From contig CAYNCU010000244.1 in assembly GCA_964395765.1 (NCBI GenBank), positions 1 through 5,858 of the forward strand: a stretch of DNA of 5,858 bases, written 5' to 3'. The notes beneath the pieces are model-generated. The model was not told the origin of the DNA. It was given only the letters and a program-made list of their open reading frames with translations, and ran no database searches. Both the position numbers and the translations under genes were made by a program. How positions within the stretch are numbered: the first letter of the stretch is position 1; the number at the start of each line of letters is the position of its first letter. The DNA comes from DATDPY01 sp964395765 (lineage in GTDB: Bacteria; Bacteroidota; Bacteroidia; Cytophagales; Cyclobacteriaceae). Below are positions 1 to 5,413 of this stretch, piece by piece.

Positions 1-63
1 TCGCCATAAATTTTTTATATAACCCGTAAAATATTTACTGATTTTTTTCTTTCCAGTTTTAAT

Positions 64-83
64 GGTGTATCAAATAGTACACC
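64..83. repeat. Perfect 6-bp inverted repeat, operator-like dyad
   Basis: The arms GGTGTA and TACACC are perfectly complementary and flank an 8-bp AT-rich spacer, giving a 20-bp dyad. No T-run follows on either strand, so it does not look like a terminator. The size and symmetry suit a dimeric helix-turn-helix repressor site, but this is inferred from shape only. It lies about 145 bp upstream of the putative promoter of the START-like gene, so it could equally serve a divergent gene beyond the left edge. Confidence 0.35.
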
Positions 84-109
84 CGTATACAATGATTTGT
101 CAACCGTTT

Positions 110-137
110 CTGATAAAAGAATCCTGTTTTTTGTCAG
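110..137. other. Imperfect hairpin in the left intergenic region
   Basis: CTGATAAAAG (110-119) can pair with TTTTTTGTCAG (128-137, with G at 137) to give about ten base pairs, including two G-U wobbles, around an 8-nt loop. No T-tract follows on either strand, so terminator function is not supported. It could be a structured leader or a chance product of A- and T-runs. Only the pairing is seen. Confidence 0.25.
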
Positions 138-227
138 GGTGAGATCAATCATTCGATAACATGAAAAGTCAATCAGACTGCGAAATTACATTTACCGCTA
201 TTTTCCGGCAATGAAATATGCGATTTT

Positions 228-258
228 TTTGTTTAATTCCAATTTTATTCTATCTTCA
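228..258 (+). promoter_or_regulatory. Putative Bacteroidota-type promoter for the START-like gene
   Basis: A -33 element TTTG (228-231) is followed by 19 bp and then TATCTTCA (251-258), which matches six of eight positions of the -7 consensus TAnnTTTG. The 17-23 bp spacing known for Bacteroidota promoters is met. Transcription would begin near 263-266, leaving a leader of about 20 nt before the ATG at 284. The last two bases of the -7 box deviate from consensus, so the call is tentative. Confidence 0.4.
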
Positions 259-283
259 ACGCAGAGTCAAAATTCATGCGAAA

Positions 284-673
284 ATGGGCGGTCTTAAGTT
301 TGAAAAGGAATACGAATTCAATGCTTCCAGGAGAATGTTGTTTCCCTATGTTTCCACGGCAGGTGGATTGTCCCAATGGTATGCCGATGACGTGACCATC
401 GATGAGGATAAACTTTTTCATTTTGTGTGGGAAGGGGATAGCCATCGTGCCAAGCTGGTAGCCCAGCGGGCCAACAGTTATGTGAAATTCGAATTCGTCG
501 ATGACCTGGTGAACGGCGAACCGGCCTTTACCGAGATCCGCCTCGATGAAAATGAATTGACACAATCGGTTTATCTTAAAATTTTCGATTACTCCGATAT
601 CGGAGAAGAAGACGAGGCCCATGAATTGTGGGACCATTTAATTCAGAATCTCAAAGAAATTGTGGGGGGATGA
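284..673 (+). CDS. START-like domain protein (SRPBCC fold)
   Basis: This encodes a 129-residue soluble protein of the START-like/SRPBCC type, in a small family I know from Bacteroidota. Visible landmarks are the opening strand with the FEKEYEFNAS segment (residues 6-15), the helix with PYVSTAGGLSQWYADDV (21-37; the GLSxWxADDV signature), alternating short strands (44-100), an acidic loop (104-113), and a C-terminal helix WDHLIQNLKEIVGG (116-129). The fold usually forms a hydrophobic cavity, but no ligand or reaction is established for this family that I know of, and none is assigned here. The reading frame is open from an ATG at 218. I prefer the ATG at 284 because family members begin just before the first strand, the extra 22 residues (hydrophobic, then basic) have no counterpart, and a promoter-like sequence lies inside that extension. 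There is no signal peptide, so it is probably cytoplasmic. No clear terminator follows. Confidence 0.85.
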   Translation: MGGLKFEKEYEFNASRRMLFPYVSTAGGLSQWYADDVTIDEDKLFHFVWEGDSHRAKLVAQRANSYVKFEFVDDLVNGEPAFTEIRLDENELTQSVYLKIFDYSDIGEEDEAHELWDHLIQNLKEIVGG

Positions 674-704
674 TTGTAATTTAGAATTCGGTTCTATCGG
701 CATG

Positions 705-793
705 AGTAAACAGTAAACAGTAAACAGTAAATCAGTAAATCAGTAAAACAGTAAAACAGTAAATCAGTAAATCAGTAAAACAGTAAAACAGTT
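705..793. repeat. Nested AGTAAA(T/A)C tandem repeat
   Basis: Eleven head-to-tail units are seen. Three are 7-mers AGTAAAC (705-725). Eight are 8-mers (726-789), followed by a partial AGTT. The 8-mers come in pairs: two AGTAAATC, two AGTAAAAC, two AGTAAATC, two AGTAAAAC. Positions 726-757 and 758-789 are therefore an exact 32-bp duplication, giving a repeat with two periods, 8 and 32. Units of 7 and 8 bp do not keep a reading frame and no gene spans the array. It lies about 180 bp upstream of the permease -7 box, so it does not alter promoter spacing. Slipped-strand copy-number change is a plausible origin. Confidence 0.95.
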
Positions 794-841
794 AGGTTTA
801 GCTATTATGAATTTTACATGTTTATTATCCGGATTCTCATC

Positions 842-861
842 TGCAATCGGCAATCTGCAAC
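842..861. repeat. Short (T/G)GCAATC heptamer micro-repeat
   Basis: Three consecutive heptamer-like units are present: TGCAATC (842-848), GGCAATC (849-855) and a truncated TGCAAC (856-861). The unit differs from the AGTAAA array 50 bp upstream but has the same heptamer scale. This suggests the gap tolerates or attracts short tandem expansions. With only three units, chance cannot be excluded. Confidence 0.6.
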
Positions 862-974
862 GCATTATAATAATAAATAGTTAGTCAAATCCGCCATTAC
901 GCTAAAATGTATACAAACAGTAATCGGACAATAGTAAACTGGCATCAATAATCCCTCCCTAAACGAAATAGACC

Positions 975-982
975 TATCTTTG
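975..982 (+). promoter_or_regulatory. Consensus -7 box upstream of the LptF/LptG permease gene
   Basis: TATCTTTG matches the Bacteroidota -7 consensus TAnnTTTG at all specified positions. It ends 28 nt before the ATG at 1011, implying a leader of roughly 22-25 nt. No TTG/TTTG is visible at the expected -33 position (around 949-956), so the promoter may be weak or depend on another factor. Confidence 0.55.
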
Positions 983-1010
983 TTATATTATTCTGCGAGC
1001 CGGGAATGCA

Positions 1011-2708
1011 ATGAAAAAACTCGATAAACTTATAGTAACTTCTTTTTTCGGACCTTTCTTCCTGACCTTCTTCATTGTCGTATTCATCCTGCTGCTCCAA
1101 TTTTTGTTGAAGTACTTCGATGAACTGGTAGGGAAAGGGCTGGGTTTAAATATTTATGCCCAGTTACTGGGATATTTCAGTATTAACATGACGCCGAATG
1201 CCTTTCCGCTTGCTGTCCTGCTGTCTTCGCTTATGACATTCGGGAACCTGGGAGAGCATTCCGAGCTGACTGCCATTAAGAGTTCGGGAGTATCGCTGCT
1301 CCGGGCGCTCTTACCCATACTTTTCATCAGTATCTTTCTCACCGTCGTCGCCTACCTTTCTAATAATTATATCGTTCCCAAAGCCAATCTAAAGGCCTAT
1401 AGCCTGTTGTGGGATATTAAGAACAAAACTCCGGCATTGAATCTAAAGGAAGGTGTATTTTACGGCGACATCCCGGGATACCAGATCAAAGTTGCCAAAA
1501 AATTTCCGGATGGAAGATCGCTCAAAGGAATAATGATCTATGATCATACCCAGGGCAACGGGGATAAGGATGTTACCCTGGCAGATTCCGGCCAGATGTA
1601 TACGATCCTGAATTCAAGATACCTGGTGATGGACCTTTATAACGGTCGGTTTTACTCAGAAGAAAATAATCCTGTGAGGGAGGAGGCGCGCTCCAATAAG
1701 CCACCACCCTTCAGCCGCAGCACGTTTGACCATAGCCGGATCATTTTCAGTATGGCCTCCTTCGATTTAAAAAGAACAAAGGAAGAACTTTTTAAAAGCA
1801 ACCGGGTCATGAAGAACGTTTCCGAACTGCACCACGATGTGGATTCTATGAGAAATTCGGTGACCTATGCCCGATATGAAGCTTTTTATAACCTGAAGGA
1901 AAAATTTAAACTGGCGCTGGATAGTCTTAAGATCCCTGAAGCCCTGAAGCCGGAACATTACGGTTACGTGGATAAGGATCAAAAATCACCGGCAAGAGTG
2001 AAAAATGAAAAAGCAGAAAGACCCGTGGAATCTTTTACCGTTAATCCTTCCACGGAAAAGAAATTCGATCAGATAAATTCGGAACTCAGGGAAAAGGCGA
2101 AGGAAAAAAGGCGAGAAAATTTAAAATCAGTCGGAAAAATAAGGCCCGTACCGCGAGCCTATATGCTCGCTCATTTACCCGAAATAAAAAAACCGGATTG
2201 GGCAAAAGTGGGTGCCGACAGTGTGCTGAACGGTAAATTTGATAACGCGAGAATCCTGAACTCCGCCGTTACCGAGGCGAGGTATATTAAAAACAGTTTT
2301 ATGATGGCCTCCTCCAAAGTGGATAACTGGGTGGCTGAGATCAGCAGTTTTCAAGTCCAGCGGTATAAGATATTTGCCCAGGCCTTTGCCTGCATGATCA
2401 TGTTTATCATCGGGGCCCCGCTGGGTGCAATTATAAAAAAAGGAGGATTGGGCTTTCCGGTCATTGTTTCCATCGGTTTTTTCATCATTTATTATGTGTT
2501 CATGATCATGGGAGAGAAATGGGCGAAACAGGAACTGATCAGCCCGTTTATTGGCGTATGGTTGCCCAACCTGGTGCTGATTCCCGTAGGCATCCTTTTC
2601 TTAATTCAGGCCCGCAGAGATGCCCGTTTATTCGAAGCTGATTTTTACTATGTTATAATCGAAAACCTGAAAGTCAGGATCCTTGCTTTGATTAAAAAGA
2701 ATGCCTGA
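1011..2708 (+). CDS. LptF/LptG (YjgP/YjgQ) family LPS export permease, large form
   Basis: This is an inner-membrane permease subunit. In the Lpt system LptF and LptG, driven by the ATPase LptB, extract lipopolysaccharide from the inner membrane and pass it to the periplasmic bridge. Six membrane segments are visible at about residues 10-34, 50-77, 97-117, 453-474, 480-500 and 513-533. The cytoplasmic coupling segment LGEHSELTAIKSSGVSLLRA (80-99) and the GAPLGAIIKKGGLGFP stretch (468-483) are family hallmarks. Residues 120-445 form the periplasmic part. It starts as the expected beta-rich domain (about 140-250) but then holds a long charged, mostly helical segment (about 250-430) absent from the roughly 360-residue E. 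coli proteins. At 565 residues it resembles the larger of the two paralogues usual in Bacteroidota. I cannot say whether it plays the LptF or the LptG role, so no symbol is given. The partner permease and lptB are not in the window. The ATG at 1011 opens directly into the MKKLDK start typical of the family, and no Shine-Dalgarno sequence precedes it. Confidence 0.93.
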   Translation: MKKLDKLIVTSFFGPFFLTFFIVVFILLLQFLLKYFDELVGKGLGLNIYAQLLGYFSINMTPNAFPLAVLLSSLMTFGNLGEHSELTAIKSSGVSLLRALLPILFISIFLTVVAYLSNNYIVPKANLKAYSLLWDIKNKTPALNLKEGVFYGDIPGYQIKVAKKFPDGRSLKGIMIYDHTQGNGDKDVTLADSGQMYTILNSRYLVMDLYNGRFYSEENNPVREEARSNKPPPFSRSTFDHSRIIFSMASFDLKRTKEELFKSNRVMKNVSELHHDVDSMRNSVTYARYEAFYNLKEKFKLALDSLKIPEALKPEHYGYVDKDQKSPARVKNEKAERPVESFTVNPSTEKKFDQINSELREKAKEKRRENLKSVGKIRPVPRAYMLAHLPEIKKPDWAKVGADSVLNGKFDNARILNSAVTEARYIKNSFMMASSKVDNWVAEISSFQVQRYKIFAQAFACMIMFIIGAPLGAIIKKGGLGFPVIVSIGFFIIYYVFMIMGEKWAKQELISPFIGVWLPNLVLIPVGILFLIQARRDARLFEADFYYVIIENLKVRILALIKKNA

Positions 2709-2713
2709 TTTGC

Positions 2714-2745
2714 TTTGTAATCCTATTATTTTTAGCCTATTTTTG
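2714..2745 (+). promoter_or_regulatory. Strong Bacteroidota-type promoter of rpsO
   Basis: TTTG (2714-2717), a 20-bp spacer and TATTTTTG (2738-2745) match the Bacteroidota primary-sigma promoter TTTG-N17-23-TAnnTTTG at every specified position. The predicted start is near 2750, giving an AT-rich leader of about 35 nt. The promoter begins six bases after the stop of the permease gene, so rpsO need not rely on read-through. Confidence 0.75.
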
Positions 2746-2785
2746 CTCCTTAATTAAAAAAAATCAACAATAGATTTAGCTAATC

Positions 2786-3061
2786 ATGTATTTATACAAG
2801 GAGAAAAAACAGGAATTATTTAAAAATCATGGTCGGTTAAAGTCTGAAAAAGACACAGGTTCTCCGGAGTCTCAGATTTCTTTATTTACATTCAGAATTA
2901 ATCATTTAACCCAGCACCTGAAAAGCAATGAAAAGGATTTTTCTTCCAGGCTTGGGTTATTGCGGCTGGTTGGAAAAAGAAAAAGACTGCTGAATTACCT
3001 TTATAAAACCGACATCGAAAGGTACAGGCAGGTATTAAACGAGCTTAATTTAAGAAAGTAA
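2786..3061 (+). CDS. rpsO: 30S ribosomal protein S15
   Basis: S15 is a primary binder of 16S rRNA. It clamps the three-way junction of helices 20-22 and starts assembly of the platform. The 91-residue product has the usual length and all-helical pattern. By alignment to E. coli S15 (numbered without Met), the rRNA-contacting residues are retained: T24, G25 and Q30 (E. coli T21, G22, Q27), H44, D51 and S54 (H41, D48, S51), and Y71 (Y68). The conserved GLLRLVGKRKRLLNYL block spans residues 57-72. The lysine-rich MYLYKEKK start is close to what I know of Bacteroidota S15. It has its own promoter and terminator and sits 79 bp upstream of pnp, the order found across many bacteria. In several bacteria S15 represses its own mRNA through leader structures. 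Here the leader offers only a 4-bp stem (GATT 2773-2776 / AATC 2782-2785) touching the ATG, so autoregulation is possible but not shown. Confidence 0.98.
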   Translation: MYLYKEKKQELFKNHGRLKSEKDTGSPESQISLFTFRINHLTQHLKSNEKDFSSRLGLLRLVGKRKRLLNYLYKTDIERYRQVLNELNLRK

Positions 3062-3065
3062 AATC

Positions 3066-3091
3066 GGGGGGTTCTCACAACCCCTCTTTTT
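3066..3091 (+). terminator. Intrinsic terminator after rpsO
   Basis: GGGGGGTT (3066-3073) pairs with AACCCCTC (3079-3086) in an 8-bp stem with one G-U pair and a CTCAC loop. Five T residues follow at once (3087-3091). It begins four bases after the rpsO stop and 75 bp before pnp. Such an element would reduce, and perhaps not abolish, read-through into pnp, and the hairpin could also protect the rpsO mRNA 3' end. Confidence 0.88.
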
Positions 3092-3140
3092 GTAATTTAC
3101 TGCGTCTGAAATTCCAGATCATTAACATTATTTATATTAT

Positions 3141-5285
3141 ATGCTTCCGAAAGTTTCTCAGAAAACCATCCCATTAAATGATGGCCGGTCGATCATTATA
3201 GAGACCGGAAAACTCGCCCGCCAGGCCAATGGCTCCGTGGTAATACGAATGGGCGATACAATGTTACTTGCAACCGCTGTTTCCAGTCATGATATAAGGG
3301 AAGGTGCTGATTTTCTTCCGCTGTCTGTGGATTACCAGGAAAAGTTTGCCTCTGCGGGAAGAATTCCCGGCGGCTTTCTGAAAAGGGAAGGCAGGCTATC
3401 CGATCACGAGGTTCTTGTATCAAGGCTCGTTGACCGTGCGATCCGCCCGTTGTTCCCCGATGATTACCATTATGAAACCCAGATCAATATTTTCCTGATT
3501 TCCTATGATGAAACGGTATTGCCGGATGCCCTGGCCGCTTTGGCTGCCTCTACGGCATTGACAATTTCCGATATACCTTTCGCCGGGCCCATCTCCGAAG
3601 TACGGGTGGTCCGGTTGAACGGCGAGCTGATGATCAATCCTAGTATCATTTCCACCCAGGAAGCCGATATCGACCTGATCGTAGGGGCCACCTATGATAA
3701 TATTCTTATGGTGGAAGGGGAGATGAAAGAAGTATCGGAAGAAGACATGATTGCTGCCATAAATTTCGCCCACGAAGCCATAAAGGAACAATGTAAAATG
3801 CAGAAGGAGCTGGAAGAAGAGCTCGGCAAGACGACTAAAAGAGATTATGAAAAGGACCCGCAGGATGAAGCCCTTTTGCAAACATTGAAAAATGAGTTTT
3901 ATGATAAGGTATATGAAATAGCCGGCCGGGGATATAAATCCAAGGCGGACAGAAAAGCGGCATTTGATAAAATCTTTGACGAATACGTTGCCACCCTTCC
4001 GGAAGACCCGGAACCGGACATGGCTATGATTAAACGCTACCATCATGATATTGAAAAAGAGGCAATCAGAAATTTCATGCTTAATGAAAGGAAACGGCTC
4101 GACGGGAGGGCCTTCGATGAGGTAAGGCCGATTTGGTGTGAAGTCGATTATCTGCCCACTACACATGGATCTTCCATATTTACGCGTGGTGAAACCCAAT
4201 CCCTGTCCACCATTACCCTGGGAACCAAGCTCGATGAACAGCTCATTGACGGAGTCCTGGTCGAAGGTTCGAACAAATTTTATCTCCATTATAATTTCCC
4301 CGGATTTTCAACCGGTGAAGTAAAACCGAACCGGGGCCCGGGAAGACGCGAAATCGGCCATGGTAACCTTGCCTTACGTGCCCTGAAAAGCGTTATGCCG
4401 GACGATACGGAAAACCCTTACACCGTGCGGATTGTTTCCGATATACTGGAGTCAAACGGCTCCTCTTCTATGGCTACCGTATGCGCCGGAACCCTTGCCC
4501 TGATGGACGCAGGTATTAAGATTAAATCGCCGGTATCAGGAATTGCGATGGGACTGATAAAGGATAAAGATTCCGATAAGTACGCCATACTTTCCGACAT
4601 CCTCGGCGATGAAGATCACCTGGGCGATATGGATTTTAAAGTAACGGGCACTACGAAAGGAATTACCGCCTGCCAGATGGACATCAAGATCGACGGTTTA
4701 TCTTCCGAATTAATGCGGGAGGCCCTGGAGCAGGCCAGGAAAGGCCGCGCCCATATCCTGAATGAAATGTTGCAGACGATTGCCGAGCCCAGAGCGGAAT
4801 ATAAACCCAATGCCCCGCGGATCGTAACCATCAGCATTCCGAAAGAAATGATCGGCGCTGTTATCGGGCCGGGCGGTAAGGTTGTGCAGGACATTCAGAA
4901 TACCACGGGCACAACGGTTGTGATCGAGGAAGTGAAGGAAGGAGGCCTTGTCAATATTTATGCATCGGATAAGACCAAGCTGGATGCCGCCGTAGCACGT
5001 GTTAAGGCGATCATTGCCTTACCGGAAGTCGGCGAAACCTACGACGGAATTGTTAAATCCATCATGCCCTTTGGCGCCTTTGTTGAATTCATGCCGGGTA
5101 AAGACGGCTTACTTCATATTTCCGAGATCAAATGGGAAAGAGTTGAAAGTATGGACGGGGTTCTGGAAATCGGAGAGGAGGTTAAGGTAAAGCTGATTGA
5201 AATAGATAAAAAGACAGGGAAATTCAGGTTGTCCAGAAAAGCCCTTCTTCCCAAACCCGAAAAAAAACCTGACCATCCTCAGTAA
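3141..5285 (+). CDS. pnp: Polyribonucleotide nucleotidyltransferase (PNPase)
   Basis: PNPase degrades RNA from the 3' end using phosphate, releasing nucleoside diphosphates, and can run in reverse to add tails. It acts as a cytoplasmic trimeric ring. The 714-residue protein is full length (E. coli 711). Domains in order: first RNase PH core (about 14-212) with the FLKREGR motif (79-85); helical linker (about 243-320); second, catalytic RNase PH core (325-536); KH (about 560-618) with GPGGK (576-580); S1 (about 631-702). The active site is intact: R402/R403 in GRREIGHG, the phosphate-binding SSS at 441-443, and D492, D498 and K500 in GDEDHLGDMDFK, equal to E. coli D486, D492 and K494. A short lysine/proline tail ends the protein. 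The ATG at 3141 gives the expected MLPKVSQKTI start, with an AT-rich leader and no Shine-Dalgarno. No good promoter is visible in the 79-bp gap, so expression probably depends on partial read-through from rpsO or an unrecognised start. Confidence 0.98.
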   Translation: MLPKVSQKTIPLNDGRSIIIETGKLARQANGSVVIRMGDTMLLATAVSSHDIREGADFLPLSVDYQEKFASAGRIPGGFLKREGRLSDHEVLVSRLVDRAIRPLFPDDYHYETQINIFLISYDETVLPDALAALAASTALTISDIPFAGPISEVRVVRLNGELMINPSIISTQEADIDLIVGATYDNILMVEGEMKEVSEEDMIAAINFAHEAIKEQCKMQKELEEELGKTTKRDYEKDPQDEALLQTLKNEFYDKVYEIAGRGYKSKADRKAAFDKIFDEYVATLPEDPEPDMAMIKRYHHDIEKEAIRNFMLNERKRLDGRAFDEVRPIWCEVDYLPTTHGSSIFTRGETQSLSTITLGTKLDEQLIDGVLVEGSNKFYLHYNFPGFSTGEVKPNRGPGRREIGHGNLALRALKSVMPDDTENPYTVRIVSDILESNGSSSMATVCAGTLALMDAGIKIKSPVSGIAMGLIKDKDSDKYAILSDILGDEDHLGDMDFKVTGTTKGITACQMDIKIDGLSSELMREALEQARKGRAHILNEMLQTIAEPRAEYKPNAPRIVTISIPKEMIGAVIGPGGKVVQDIQNTTGTTVVIEEVKEGGLVNIYASDKTKLDAAVARVKAIIALPEVGETYDGIVKSIMPFGAFVEFMPGKDGLLHISEIKWERVESMDGVLEIGEEVKVKLIEIDKKTGKFRLSRKALLPKPEKKPDHPQ

Positions 5286-5367
5286 AATTTTAACATTTTT
5301 TAATTTTTTTGTGTATTATAGCTCGCTTTAAGCCGGGAAATCTAAACTATATGCGTAAAAAAAATCG

Positions 5368-5403
5368 CCGGTTTTAGCTGTGACAATTTGAAGTTTTAAC
5401 CGG
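5368..5403 (+). promoter_or_regulatory. Dyad in the rpoD leader region
   Basis: CCGGTT (5368-5373) and AACCGG (5398-5403) are perfect complements separated by 24 nt, and the right arm ends ten bases before the rpoD ATG. It is a GC-rich pairing in otherwise AT-rich DNA. If transcribed from pnp, the stem would sit beside the ribosome-loading region. If instead the rpoD start lies inside the dyad, it may be a DNA operator. No T-tract follows, so it is not a terminator. Confidence 0.3.
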
Positions 5404-5413
5404 AATACTGGGA

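Larger units (their letters stand above)
674..1010. other. Gene-free intergenic region with repeats
   Basis: This 337-bp gap holds no credible coding region on either strand. From left to right it contains a weak stem (TAGAA 682-686 / TTCTA 692-696, no T-tract), the AGTAAA(T/A)C tandem array, a short GCAATC micro-repeat, degenerate scattered matches to the array unit (ACAGTAATC near 917-925 and ATAGTAAACT near 931-940), and the -7 box of the permease gene. Its base composition is far more AT-rich than the flanking genes. Confidence 0.7.

Noticed and set aside
1..7. An ATG on the minus strand (complement of 5-7) followed by GCG, which could start a divergent gene leaving the left edge.
   Set aside because: Only seven bases are visible and no good minus-strand promoter precedes it, so a gene cannot be supported.
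62..142. A 26-codon plus-strand reading frame starting at the ATG at 62.
   Set aside because: It is very short, has no recognisable pattern, overlaps the dyad and hairpin, and has no ribosome-binding or promoter support.
187..194. TACATTTA as a -7 box for the START-like gene.
   Set aside because: It matches seven of eight positions but has no -33 TTG at the right distance and would give a leader of about 85 nt. The element pair at 228-258 fits better.
682..696. A TAGAA/TTCTA hairpin after the START-like gene as a terminator.
   Set aside because: The stem has only five AT-rich pairs and no T-tract follows.
705..793. A CRISPR array was considered for the repetitive stretch.
   Set aside because: Units are 7-8 bp, directly adjoining and without unique spacers, and no cas gene is present.
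3420..4289. A 289-codon open frame on the minus strand inside pnp.
   Set aside because: It lies wholly within a confidently identified PNPase gene and its translation shows no family signature. It is a compositional shadow of the opposite strand.
5383..5390. ACAATTTG as a -7 box for rpoD.
   Set aside because: It matches only the TTTG half and lacks the leading TA. No TTG is found about 20 bp upstream.
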